Of a stretch of DNA of 64,000 nucleotides, positions 43,447-53,064 are shown piece by piece (within the stretch, counting starts at the first letter, position 1; the number at the start of each line of letters is the position of its first letter). The notes below the pieces were generated by a model that saw only the letters and a list, made by a program, of their open reading frames with translations, had not been told where the DNA came from and ran no database searches. The DNA lies in contig CAYQQR010000014.1 of assembly GCA_964420035.1 (NCBI GenBank), positions 1 through 64,000 on the forward strand. Direction: 5' to 3'. A program made the position numbers and the translations under genes. The DNA comes from CAYQQR01 sp964420035 (GTDB lineage Bacteria > Bacteroidota > Bacteroidia > Bacteroidales > SM23-62).

Positions 43447-44325
43447 TTATTCGTATAACTCGTCCTTTTGCAAGCGCAGGTACCGGTTCACTGCAAAAAA
43501 GGTGGATATCCAGGAGATTAGAATCCCAGCTATAATGATGGAACCGAACAGTATGACAAGAATTTCAACATCCTGAAAGTTCAGTACTTCCCTGAATTCC
43601 TGTTGGATATAATAGATGCCGCCGGTTAAAAGACCGATGGCGATCAGTGCCCCATAGACCCCGTGCAATGCACTTCGCAGCAAAAAGGGTCGCCGGATGA
43701 ATGCTTTTGTTGCGCCCACAAGCTGCATGGTCTTGATGATGAATCGCTTTGAATAAACCGACAGCCTGATGGTATTATTGATCAGGGCCGCTACGATCAG
43801 GAACATCAATAGGGAGAAACCCAGGAGGATCAAGCTGATCTTGCGAACATTTTCATTGATAAGATGGATCAGGGATTCCTGGTAGTAAAGTTCTTTGACC
43901 TGCTCTTTTACCGCGAGTTCGTTTTGGATCATGTTAATGCTGTCGGGATTGGCGTAGGCTGCATGCAATTTGACCTCGATGGACGGAAGCAGGGGATTAT
44001 AGCCCAGGAACTCGAGAAAATCTTCTCCCAGTTCTTTCTGTAATTCTGCTGCAGCTTCCTCGGCCGAGATATATTCTGTAGTCTTTACATAACTGCTTGC
44101 ATCCAGATTTTTCTGGAGCCTGATGATATCCACTTCTTTGACCTGTTCTTTAAGTATGACGGAAAAACCTATATTCTCCTTGACATGATCCGATATTTTT
44201 TTTGCATTCAGCATTAACAATCCAACCAGTCCAAGCAAAAGCAACACCAGGGAAATGGATATGATGGCGGTGACGTAGGAACTCCGCAGTCTGAACGAGT
44301 TGATCCTTGCTTTTTTTCTTTTCAT
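43447..44325 (-). CDS. ftsX: FtsX-type permease subunit of the cell-division ABC system
   Basis: FtsX pairs with the FtsE ATPase to activate peptidoglycan hydrolases at division. The 292-residue protein has an N-terminal helix, a periplasmic domain with the FtsX extracytoplasmic fold (VSEEAAAELQKE-type helices, YVKTTEYISAEEA), and three C-terminal helices with the FtsX signature in FIIKTMQLVGATKAFIRRPF. ATG 44325 is preferred. No ftsE lies in this window. Confidence 0.94.
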   Translation of the reverse strand: MKRKKARINSFRLRSSYVTAIISISLVLLLLGLVGLLMLNAKKISDHVKENIGFSVILKEQVKEVDIIRLQKNLDASSYVKTTEYISAEEAAAELQKELGEDFLEFLGYNPLLPSIEVKLHAAYANPDSINMIQNELAVKEQVKELYYQESLIHLINENVRKISLILLGFSLLMFLIVAALINNTIRLSVYSKRFIIKTMQLVGATKAFIRRPFLLRSALHGVYGALIAIGLLTGGIYYIQQEFREVLNFQDVEILVILFGSIIIAGILISWISTFFAVNRYLRLQKDELYE

Positions 44326-44403
44326 CCCGGCAAAACTGGAAGGCAAAGATAATAAAACTGTACTTTAATTCACTTGTTGTAGCCGCGGTAAACGAGGTTA
44401 AGC

Positions 44404-45423
44404 TTATTCTACAAAGGTGATCCAATTGAATTTGTCGGGTTTGTCCCCGTACTGGATGGCCGTAAGTTCATTGTAGAGTTTTACAGATACAAGACCGGGC
44501 TCTCCGTCCTCGGAATAAACATAAACTTTGTTGGTCTGGGGATCGAAGATCTTACCTATGGGACTGATAACGGCAGCAGTACCACAGGCTCCTGCTTCTA
44601 AAAAAGTGTCCAGCTCCTCAACCGGTACAGGTCTTTTATCAACCTTTAGTCCCATATCAATTGTCAGTTGCTGCAGACTTTTATTGGTAACGGATGGCAA
44701 AATGGTATGCGAGTCGGGCGTGATGTAGCTATTGTCCTTGATACCAAAAAAGTTCGCCGGACCACACTCATCAATATATTTTTTTTCTTTGGCATCCAGA
44801 TATATGACGCTGGCATAACCATGTTCATGGCTTTTTGCAAGGGATTGGAGGCTGGCCGCGTAATTACCACCTACCTTAATACTACCGGTTCCCAGCGGGG
44901 CGGCCCTGTCAAAGTCACGGCAAATCATCATATTCACCGGTTTGAATCCTTCTTTGAAATAGGGCCCGACCGGGGTTACAAAAACCATGAATAGATATTC
45001 CTTTGCAGGTTTGACACCCACTTCGGCCCCGGTACCGATAAGCAGGGGCCTGATATACAGGGAGGCGCCGGTACCGTATGGCGGAAGGTACGACAGGTTT
45101 TCCTTTACCGCGGTCATAATGGCTTCCTTAAACAGTTCAGACGGTACTTCAGCCATCATGATGCCATGAGCACTGGAACGAAGCCTTTTCGCATTTTCCT
45201 CCCAACGAAATATCCTTACTTTTCCATCCTTGCCCCGGTAGGCTTTCATACCTTCAAAAGCTTCCTGTCCATAGTGCAGGCAGGTAGCTGCAATGTGAAT
45301 ATTGATGTATTCGGAATCGGTCGTTTCCAGGGGTCCCCATTTTCCGTCGCGGTAATAGCTTCTTACATTTTTGTCGGTTGGAGAATAGGCGAAAGGCAGA
45401 TTTTTCCAGTCGATGTTTCTCAT
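44404..45423 (-). CDS. ilvE: Branched-chain amino acid aminotransferase
   Basis: This PLP-dependent class IV aminotransferase interconverts branched-chain amino acids and their keto acids. The 339-residue protein shows HYGQEAFEGMKAYRGKDGKVRIFRWEENAKRL, the PLP Lys in GSIKVGGNYAASLQ, and YIDECGPANFFGI. ATG 45423 is chosen because the promoter motif just upstream (45444-45474) lies inside any longer reading frame. Confidence 0.96.
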   Translation of the reverse strand: MRNIDWKNLPFAYSPTDKNVRSYYRDGKWGPLETTDSEYINIHIAATCLHYGQEAFEGMKAYRGKDGKVRIFRWEENAKRLRSSAHGIMMAEVPSELFKEAIMTAVKENLSYLPPYGTGASLYIRPLLIGTGAEVGVKPAKEYLFMVFVTPVGPYFKEGFKPVNMMICRDFDRAAPLGTGSIKVGGNYAASLQSLAKSHEHGYASVIYLDAKEKKYIDECGPANFFGIKDNSYITPDSHTILPSVTNKSLQQLTIDMGLKVDKRPVPVEELDTFLEAGACGTAAVISPIGKIFDPQTNKVYVYSEDGEPGLVSVKLYNELTAIQYGDKPDKFNWITFVE

Positions 45424-45443
45424 AACATTTGAATTTGACCTAT

Positions 45444-45474
45444 CAAAATTAGCGATATAAAAGAGAAAGACCAA
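45444..45474 (-). promoter_or_regulatory. ilvE promoter
   Basis: On the minus strand TTGG (45471-45474) and a perfect TAATTTTG (45444-45451) are at the standard 19-base spacing, 20 bases ahead of the ilvE ATG. This is one of the best-fitting promoters in the window. Confidence 0.6.
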
Positions 45475-45495
45475 CCAGCAAAAGATGTTGTTCAA

Positions 45496-48400
45496 TCATG
45501 TCGTGAATTCGTCCTGAAGCCGTTTAATCTGCTCTTTCTTATCTACTTCCTGCAATTTTTTGGCGGTTTCCGTATAGAAGGAATGTTGTTCAAGAAGAAG
45601 GATCTGTTTATTCTTCCAGTCCTTAAGTGATTTGACGTTATTCAGGGCACTCTCCTCATCGTATAGTTTCCTGACCATGGTAATGTAATCGACCCGGCCC
45701 ATGTAATCCATGATGGCATCACAGAGGATTCTTTCAAGCCTGTCGCGGGGTTGCAGGGGAAATTCGGTGGCCCTGATCAAATCACAGACCCGTTCAATCT
45801 GATCTTCAGTATATTTATACTCGGGCAAGAGCTCCCTCGCGAAATGAGCGGAATGTTCTTCATGCCGGTCGTAACCGGTTAGATAACCAATATCCTGTAA
45901 CAGGGCTGCAGTTCGAATGATCAGCATCTCTTCAATATTTACTCCCTCAGCCCGGGCTATCAATTCAGCTTGCAGGTAGACGTGGGAAATATATTGCGCA
46001 TCATGGAAAACATATTCTGCAGGAAGCTCTTCTTCGATAGAATCGAAAACAACCTCTTCCAGGTCCAGTATCCTGAGCAATTGCAATTGAAGGTGGAAAT
46101 TTTTGTTCGGAACACCTTTCAGGTCGAGCGACAGCTCCGGGCGAATATTATCTACAAAGTACATGTCAATATCCCCTTTGTATTTCACGGGCATTCTTCC
46201 CCTGTAGGTACAGATAAAGAAATCCTTTACCAGTTCATAGGTGGTTCCCGAGATGTTTATCTTCCCGGGCTCACTGGATGATTCCATCCTGCTGGCTGTA
46301 TTGACGGAATCTCCCCATATATCATAGGATAGTTTTTTTTGGCCTACCACGCCTGCAATAATTGCACCGGTGTGAATGCCTATCCTGAGATCCCAAATAT
46401 CAGTCTTCAATTCTTTAAGTTCGTGCATGTAATGTTGCATTTCTATGGCTGCCAGGACCACTTCGACCGGATTGGTCCTGTTCTTGATAGGAATCCCCCC
46501 TGCAGCCATATAAGCATCGCCGATCGTCTTTATCTTCTCAATGTTGTATTTTTCCACCACGGAATCGAAATGAAAATAGAAACGATCCAACTCATCGATC
46601 AGGCGTTCCGGGTTCATGGATTCGGCAATACGTGTAAATCCTTGTATGTCAGCAAAAAGAACCGTGGCCATATTGTACTTTTGGGATTTGGCCCTGCCTG
46701 TTTTCTTCAGTTCATCTGCAGTTCCTTTAGGAAGGATATTGGCAAGTAATTTTTCAGAGCGTTCTTTTTCCCTGCGAAGTTCCCGGGTGCGTTCATTAAT
46801 AATTTGTTCCAGGTGGGTTTTCTCGCGGACCAGTTTGTAGGATCGCCATTTAAAGAAAAAGATGATCAAGGCGGTCACAGCCAGAATAAGTATAATAATG
46901 GCCCAGGTGGTCCTGTAAAATGGCGCATTGATCTGAAAACTGTAACAATCCGTGTCAGCAGGATATCCATTGATATCTATGGACCGGACCTTAAAGACAT
47001 ACTGACCGGGGGACAGGTTACTGTATGATTTCAGGTGGTCCGGTGCTGGTTCGGACCACTGGTCTTCAAATCCCTCCAGCTTGGTTTGAAAAAACTGCTT
47101 TTCTTTCTCAATATAATTGGTTGCAATGAACTCAAAGCGGATGTTCCGGCAGGAGGCGGGATATTTCGTGACCTTTTCTGTGCAATCAGGTTTAAAACGC
47201 TCGATGGTTTCGTATTCCGGATGTTCGGGATAAATTTGTGTAATGATGGTCCGGATGTTAGGACGATATTCTTTTGTATGGTTCATATCGAACCTGATAA
47301 TGCTGTTGTGTCCGCCGAACCAGATCAAGCCTTCCTTATCAGGATAAATCGTGTGTATGGTGTGATCCAGCAGTCGCCTGTAGTTCAGTTGGTGCATCAG
47401 GTATGAATCAGAACCGTCATAGGATGCCAGCAAATATTCTTTCTTATCCGTATGAATATAGTTTTTCATGATCCAGAGGTTGAGTTGCGGATCTTCCACA
47501 ATGGGTGAAAGCCAGCATTCCTCTTCTTCATAATCAAAGCGGCTAAATTGTTCAGGAGCAAAGCTATCCTGATCTTCATCGTAATAATAGGTCCCATTTG
47601 AAGTGCTGAACAATAATCCTTTGGATGTTTGATAAATGCGTACGAGATGATCAGACTTATCCGGATCCCCGGGAAGTTCGACCGGTTCAAACACTACATC
47701 CTTCATCTCCAAACCCGAGATCTTTGCCCTGAATATCCCCTGGAACCGGGTGCTGACCCATAAGATTCCCGATTCGGATTCTCCCACAGAGGTGATGATA
47801 GCGGTTAGTTTCCCCAGTTTTTCAGGCACTTCCCATCTGCCATTTTGATACCGCGTATAAGACGGGCCGTTGTTACACCCCAGGTATACAAGCTGCGGAA
47901 TGTAAGCCGATCGCTTGATGAATGAAACCGCGATATCCTTTCTTATTAAAGCAGGTTCTTCTGTGATATCATAAAGTCCGTTTGCTGAGGCAAGCAATAA
48001 TCGATCGTTGTATGCTTCCAAATCATAACAGGGTCCTTCAATTTCTTTTAACCGCTCAAAACGATCGTTTTGTATACTGGTCCGGCTGCTGAAATCAATA
48101 GCTTTCAGGCGGGACACTCCTTCTGAGCTTGCCACATACAATGAGCCCCTGAAACGGACCATATCATTAACCCTGCCGTTTTGTACATTGTCTTTTCTGA
48201 AAAAGGTGAAAGCAGAGGGATATTCCACAATGGATACCGCATCCTGGTGAATGGCCCATATTAGCCCATTTTGATTGAAATAGAAATCACTAATGCCCGG
48301 GGCAGCCAAGCCGTTACTCGGATCCAAATGAATCAGCGGATTCAGTGTTGAATCGGTTATGATCAAACCAAAGGACCGAGTACCGATCAAAAAAGAACCA

Positions 48401-49188
48401 TCCCACAAATGATCTGAAACACGGTATTCATCAATGGAAAGAAAGGCATCTGCAGGACTTTCGTATTTACGTGGATTCCCTCCCTGGTCAACAATATAAA
48501 AGCCGTCCTCATTTGCCGTTTTGATAAGGTATCCATTACGGTAGGGATGGATATTCAATATCTCCTCATCCGCAAAGGACTTTCCCCATGAAATGCTTCT
48601 AAAATTGCCATCAATGAGTTTATGGAGGGCCTGACCGGAGAGTTTTACAAAGAGCTCACCATCACAGGGGTACATATTCATTTGCCCGGTGCCGGAGTTT
48701 TGAAGCCGCACATCTTTGCCGTTGTATACAAACAATCCCTTGTCACTCAGAATATAAACCAGGCTATCCTGAAAAAAAATCTGACGGATGTTGCCCCATT
48801 TCGTCCCAGGAGCCAATTCTTTGAGATAGAGACTTCCATCAGGTTTTATATTCAAAATGCCCAGCAGCTCCTGTCCACCGGCCCAGATATTGTCACCGGG
48901 TCCCTTTGCCAGGCAAATTCTGCCTTTCATGGCCAAAGTACTCCAGTGCGTACCATTGTAACGAATAATACCATCCTGAACACCAAAATAGAGAAAACCG
49001 TAATCATCCTGCAGAAAATCTGTAATGGAAGGGTGAAAATTATAATAACCGGGTTGTACAGAAAGGCAATATGGTGCTCCGTGTTCAGGTGTTACATTTG
49101 CATGAATGGGTTGTAATAACAGCATGGGAGCGAGAAGCAGACAAAAAAAAATCCCCGATGTTTTACGCGTTTTGAGAATAAAATTCAT
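45496..49188 (-). CDS. Sensor with two-component-type propeller, Y_Y_Y, class III adenylate cyclase and HD domains
   Basis: This 1230-residue membrane signalling protein has a signal peptide, a long periplasmic propeller like those of hybrid two-component sensors (about 40-680), a Y_Y_Y domain (about 690-750), a membrane helix at about 758-778, a coiled coil (REKERSEKLLANILPK) and a class III cyclase domain. The cyclase has both metal Asp sites (FADIQGF near 843, TIGDAYMA near 890) and WGDSVNTASRM near 957. The C-terminal region (about 1050-1200) is an HD-type domain. The HD dyad reads QD in LLQDIGY near 1096, so metal binding there may be lost. It probably makes cAMP in response to a periplasmic ligand. 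Confidence 0.9.
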   Translation of the reverse strand: MNFILKTRKTSGIFFCLLLAPMLLLQPIHANVTPEHGAPYCLSVQPGYYNFHPSITDFLQDDYGFLYFGVQDGIIRYNGTHWSTLAMKGRICLAKGPGDNIWAGGQELLGILNIKPDGSLYLKELAPGTKWGNIRQIFFQDSLVYILSDKGLFVYNGKDVRLQNSGTGQMNMYPCDGELFVKLSGQALHKLIDGNFRSISWGKSFADEEILNIHPYRNGYLIKTANEDGFYIVDQGGNPRKYESPADAFLSIDEYRVSDHLWDGSFLIGTRSFGLIITDSTLNPLIHLDPSNGLAAPGISDFYFNQNGLIWAIHQDAVSIVEYPSAFTFFRKDNVQNGRVNDMVRFRGSLYVASSEGVSRLKAIDFSSRTSIQNDRFERLKEIEGPCYDLEAYNDRLLLASANGLYDITEEPALIRKDIAVSFIKRSAYIPQLVYLGCNNGPSYTRYQNGRWEVPEKLGKLTAIITSVGESESGILWVSTRFQGIFRAKISGLEMKDVVFEPVELPGDPDKSDHLVRIYQTSKGLLFSTSNGTYYYDEDQDSFAPEQFSRFDYEEEECWLSPIVEDPQLNLWIMKNYIHTDKKEYLLASYDGSDSYLMHQLNYRRLLDHTIHTIYPDKEGLIWFGGHNSIIRFDMNHTKEYRPNIRTIITQIYPEHPEYETIERFKPDCTEKVTKYPASCRNIRFEFIATNYIEKEKQFFQTKLEGFEDQWSEPAPDHLKSYSNLSPGQYVFKVRSIDINGYPADTDCYSFQINAPFYRTTWAIIILILAVTALIIFFFKWRSYKLVREKTHLEQIINERTRELRREKERSEKLLANILPKGTADELKKTGRAKSQKYNMATVLFADIQGFTRIAESMNPERLIDELDRFYFHFDSVVEKYNIEKIKTIGDAYMAAGGIPIKNRTNPVEVVLAAIEMQHYMHELKELKTDIWDLRIGIHTGAIIAGVVGQKKLSYDIWGDSVNTASRMESSSEPGKINISGTTYELVKDFFICTYRGRMPVKYKGDIDMYFVDNIRPELSLDLKGVPNKNFHLQLQLLRILDLEEVVFDSIEEELPAEYVFHDAQYISHVYLQAELIARAEGVNIEEMLIIRTAALLQDIGYLTGYDRHEEHSAHFARELLPEYKYTEDQIERVCDLIRATEFPLQPRDRLERILCDAIMDYMGRVDYITMVRKLYDEESALNNVKSLKDWKNKQILLLEQHSFYTETAKKLQEVDKKEQIKRLQDEFTT

Positions 49189-49269
49189 AAATTGGGATTT
49201 TGATCCAGACCTTCAGCCATGCTCAAAATTAAGTAATTAATATTATTTAAGATACATAAACCCGGAGAT

Positions 49270-50106
49270 ATGGAAAAAAACAGAAGACCCATCATGGTTA
49301 CATGGGATTTTTCAGAAGTTGCAGAATATGCTGCAGCACATGCCGCACAACTTGCCAAGAAACTAAATACAGACTACGGCTTATTGCATATTGTCAAGAA
49401 AGAAAAGGAAATCCCTGTTGTTAAGCAGAAAATGGCACCATATATTGCAAAGCTCACTGAAAAACATGGTATCAAACCCCTGGAATTTATTCGGGAAGGT
49501 AGCATATTTACCACCATCAGTGAGGTTGCTGCCGAAGAAAGAGCCGAACTTATTATCATGGGGACCCATGGTATTAAAGGCATGCAGAAACTAACCGGTA
49601 GCTGGGCCCTGAAAGTCATCGCCAAAACAAAACCACCCTTTATCGTAGTACAAAAACCTCCTGAGAAAGAGAGCATTGAGACCGTTGTTGTTCCCATTGA
49701 TTTTAAAAAGGAAAATAAAGAAAAGACCTCCTGGTTGTATTTTCTACATAATCTTTACAAGCCCAAATTTTATTTGTTTAAGACCAGGGTTCATGACAAA
49801 ACCTTTGTGAAAGGTCTGAATTCCAATATGGTTTTCATTAAAAAATTCATGGACACCAATGACCTGGTCTACGAAGAAATATTGGCCCCCGGGAAGAAAG
49901 ATCATGCCCATGAGGCCGTTGAATTTGCCAAGGAAAAAGATACCGATCTGATGCTGGTTTCCACTACAAAGGATATCGGACTTACAGATTATGTTTTGGG
50001 TGCATCGGAACAGTATATCCTGGCTAATCCTCATGAGATACCGGTGATGTGTTTTAATCCGAAAAAAACCAAGAAATCCGGTGGATTTAGTGCTACGGGA
50101 GGTTGA
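49270..50106 (+). CDS. Universal stress protein with two tandem Usp domains
   Basis: This 278-residue cytoplasmic protein has two Usp folds (about 1-140 and 142-265). The first ends with the family ATP-type motif IIMGTHGIKGMQKLTGSWALKVI, and the second is more divergent (LMLVSTTKDIGLTDYVLGASEQYI). Function is by family only: stress response and possible ATP binding. It overlaps rdgB by one base in a TGATG arrangement, so the two are translationally coupled. Confidence 0.9.
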   Translation: MEKNRRPIMVTWDFSEVAEYAAAHAAQLAKKLNTDYGLLHIVKKEKEIPVVKQKMAPYIAKLTEKHGIKPLEFIREGSIFTTISEVAAEERAELIIMGTHGIKGMQKLTGSWALKVIAKTKPPFIVVQKPPEKESIETVVVPIDFKKENKEKTSWLYFLHNLYKPKFYLFKTRVHDKTFVKGLNSNMVFIKKFMDTNDLVYEEILAPGKKDHAHEAVEFAKEKDTDLMLVSTTKDIGLTDYVLGASEQYILANPHEIPVMCFNPKKTKKSGGFSATGG

Positions 50107-50717
50107 TGCAACTCATTTTCGCCACTCAGAATCCACACAAGCTCAAAGAGATCAACAGCTTGCTTAAAGGCAAGTTCATTGTAAAAGGTCTCTCCGATCT
50201 GAATTGGGACGAGGAACTGCCGGAACACCATCAAACCCTGGAAGAAAATGCAATCCAGAAGGCCAGGGAGGTGTTTACTCATACCCGTCAGCCTTGTTTT
50301 TCGGATGATACCGGACTTGAAGTTGATGTTTTAAAAGGCGCCCCCGGGGTCTATTCTGCCAGGTTCGCGCTTCGGGGCGGCGAACTGCTTAAGGGGGAAG
50401 ATATCTCCACTGCCAATATCATAAAATTACTGGGATTGATGCAAGGTGCACGAAACCGGTCGGCGCAGTTTCGGACGGTAATTGCCCTGGTGACTTCCAG
50501 GGGAGAAAGAATGTTTGAAGGAACGGTCCGGGGACGAATACTGGATGCTCCCCGGGGTGAACAAGGATTTGGATATGACCCGGTTTTTTTACCTGAAGGG
50601 CATCAAAAAAGTTTTGCCGAAATGCCGCTGTCAGAGAAGAATAAAATAAGCCACAGGGCCCGGGCGCTTCACAGACTGGTTGATTTTTTGATAGATGAGG
50701 GGCAAGAACTTCTGTAA
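50106..50717 (+). CDS. rdgB: XTP/dITP diphosphatase (RdgB/HAM1)
   Basis: This removes deaminated purine nucleotides (ITP, XTP) from the pool. The 203-residue protein has FATQNPHKLKEI at the start, the substrate-binding FSDDTGLEVDVLKGAPGVYSARF at about residues 66-87, and the C-terminal FGYDPVFLPEGHQKSFAEM. ATG 50106 overlaps the stop of the Usp gene by one base. Confidence 0.96.
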   Translation: MQLIFATQNPHKLKEINSLLKGKFIVKGLSDLNWDEELPEHHQTLEENAIQKAREVFTHTRQPCFSDDTGLEVDVLKGAPGVYSARFALRGGELLKGEDISTANIIKLLGLMQGARNRSAQFRTVIALVTSRGERMFEGTVRGRILDAPRGEQGFGYDPVFLPEGHQKSFAEMPLSEKNKISHRARALHRLVDFLIDEGQELL

Positions 50718-50762
50718 TAAAGCCTGATATTTTACCGTTAGATTGAATTGAATCTGCACGCG

Positions 50763-53054
50763 ATGTTCTGTTTAAAAGCTTGTTTCCTGATCCTTGCTGT
50801 CTTATTAACCCTTCAGGTGGAAGCACAAATTCCCCTGGGAGCCTGGAGAACCCATTTACCCTATAACTCCGGTCAACAAGTTGCCATTACCTCCGAACGG
50901 GTTTACTGCCTCACGAAGGGGGGCATATTTTATTATCATAAAGAAGATCAGACCGTTAACAGGTTCAGTAAGATTCAGGGATTGTCCGACCTGGACCCCA
51001 CCGCCATCGCTTTTAGTGAAAGCAATAATGTTTTGATGATTGGTTATGAGAACGGGAACCTGGATATCATTGAAGAAAATCAGGTTAGAAATCTTACCGA
51101 TATTAAAAGGAAACGTATCCCGGGTTCGAAGAGGATCAATGACTTCCTTTTCATTGGAGAAGTGGCCTATCTTTCAACAGGATTTGGTATTGTAGTTGTC
51201 GATATTCCGCGAAGTGAAATCCGGGAGACCTATTACCCGGGGGCCAACGGATCCCAGATTTATATCAATAAAATGGAATTCGACGGACAATACCTTTTTG
51301 CAGCTTCGGAACAAGGTATATATTTTGCCGATATCAATTCTCCCAACCTGATTGATTTTAACAACTGGTCGCTCATCGATTGGATCCCGGACCCCTTTCG
51401 CGAATATCATACCATTGCCTATTTCGAAGATATTTTATACACGGCGAGCCGCTTTGGAAATGTCGACAGCCTTTATGCCATTACCCTTTCCGGCTGGTCC
51501 TATGCTGAGGGTCTGCGTGAATCCACATTGATGAGATCCCTGGAAAGCTACAATGAACAATTGATCACTGCCAGTCAGTTCAGTACGGATGTTTATGACC
51601 AGAATCTCAATAATACACGGCATTTTTCAACGCCCCATCCCAATCATGCATTGATTGATAAAGACGGGACCATCTGGATCGCTGATGAGCAGTCAGGATT
51701 GGTCAAGAACCGGGAATCATGGTATAAGGAAGAAATCGCTCCCAAAGGACCCTCCGGGAACAGCGCCCTGGCTATGGATTCAAAAGATGGATACATTTAT
51801 ACCGTTAAGGGAGGATATAACCCATCTTTCGGTAATCTCTACAAGAGTGCAGAGTGGTTTGTTTTTCATGAAGAACAATGGACCAATTACAATGCAGAAA
51901 ATTATCAGGATCTCGTGGATGTGGTGATCGATTCTTCCGATCCGGCTCATTTGTTTTTTGCCTCCTGGGGATACGGGGTTTTGGAAGTACAGGATAATGA
52001 ACTGGTCCAGGTATATAATGAAGACAATAGTCCCCTGGTCTCCTCCATCACCGGGGAACCTTACACCAGGATCGGAGGCATCAGGTTTGATGACGAAGGC
52101 AGACTGTGGGTTGCCAACAGTTCAGGACGGGGTTCCTTGCATGTGCTTAAAAAGGACGGTAGCTGGAAAAGCTTTGACTTTGATATGTCCTTGCCCGGTA
52201 ACAGGATAAGCCAGGTGATCGTTACCCGGAGCGGTCAGAAATGGTCCGTACTTCCCAGGGGCAACGGTATCTGGGTATTTGATGATCAGGGAACCATTGA
52301 CAATGATGACGACGACCTGTACACCCAGTTGTTGTTGGAGGATATTAACGGAAAAAGCATTACACGCGATGTATATTGCCTGGCACAGGATCTGGATGGG
52401 ATCATCTGGGTGGGTACCGACCAGGGTATTGTCGTCTATTATGCACCGGACCGTGTATTTACCTCCGATAATTTCTATGCCCAACAGATCCTTATCCCGA
52501 GAAATGACGGGACCAATCTGGCAGATTTACTTTTAGCGACCGAATTGGTTTCCTGTATCACTGTTGACGGGGGTAACCGCAAGTGGATCGGCACACGGGG
52601 ATCGGGTGCTTACCTGGTTTCAGAGGACGGACAAGAGGAGATACATCATTTCACTACCCAAAACAGTCCTTTGCTCTCTGACAACATCAATGACATTGTT
52701 ATTGATGAACCCAGCGGTGAGGTTTTCTTTGCCACCGATAAAGGGATAATTTCCTACCGGGGAGAAGCCACGCCGGGGGGTGAGTTTTTCGGAAAGGTTT
52801 ATGCTTTCCCCAACCCGGTAAGGGAAGACTATGACGGAGATATCGTCATAACGGGACTGGTGCGTGACACGGATGTTAAGATTACCGATGTAGCAGGAAA
52901 CCTGGTTTATGAAACAACCTCCGAGGGGGGGCAGGCCGTTTGGAATGGCAAAGATCTTTTCGGAAGGAAAGTCAATACAGGGGTTTACATCGTTTTTCTG
53001 AGCAATCAGGATGGGAGCCAGACCCGTATGACCAAAATACTTGTAATTAACTAA
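50763..53054 (+). CDS. porZ: PorZ-like T9SS beta-propeller protein
   Basis: This 763-residue exported protein has a signal peptide, two seven-bladed-type propellers (about 25-650) and a C-terminal T9SS sorting domain (VYAFPNPVREDYDGDIVI to the end). It opens IPLGAWRTHLPYNSGQQVAI, which fits PorZ of the T9SS attachment complex. In Porphyromonas, PorZ supports sortase PorU in anchoring cargo to A-LPS. It sits next to recO and rdgB. ATG 50763 begins the signal peptide. The identity rests on recalled family features, so confidence is moderate to high. Confidence 0.8.
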   Translation: MFCLKACFLILAVLLTLQVEAQIPLGAWRTHLPYNSGQQVAITSERVYCLTKGGIFYYHKEDQTVNRFSKIQGLSDLDPTAIAFSESNNVLMIGYENGNLDIIEENQVRNLTDIKRKRIPGSKRINDFLFIGEVAYLSTGFGIVVVDIPRSEIRETYYPGANGSQIYINKMEFDGQYLFAASEQGIYFADINSPNLIDFNNWSLIDWIPDPFREYHTIAYFEDILYTASRFGNVDSLYAITLSGWSYAEGLRESTLMRSLESYNEQLITASQFSTDVYDQNLNNTRHFSTPHPNHALIDKDGTIWIADEQSGLVKNRESWYKEEIAPKGPSGNSALAMDSKDGYIYTVKGGYNPSFGNLYKSAEWFVFHEEQWTNYNAENYQDLVDVVIDSSDPAHLFFASWGYGVLEVQDNELVQVYNEDNSPLVSSITGEPYTRIGGIRFDDEGRLWVANSSGRGSLHVLKKDGSWKSFDFDMSLPGNRISQVIVTRSGQKWSVLPRGNGIWVFDDQGTIDNDDDDLYTQLLLEDINGKSITRDVYCLAQDLDGIIWVGTDQGIVVYYAPDRVFTSDNFYAQQILIPRNDGTNLADLLLATELVSCITVDGGNRKWIGTRGSGAYLVSEDGQEEIHHFTTQNSPLLSDNINDIVIDEPSGEVFFATDKGIISYRGEATPGGEFFGKVYAFPNPVREDYDGDIVITGLVRDTDVKITDVAGNLVYETTSEGGQAVWNGKDLFGRKVNTGVYIVFLSNQDGSQTRMTKILVIN

Positions 53055-53064
53055 CCGGTCCGTC

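Noticed and set aside
45424..45495. Longer ilvE with an extra 24 N-terminal residues
   Set aside because: The extension overlaps the well-fitting promoter and adds a hydrophobic stretch not seen in the family.
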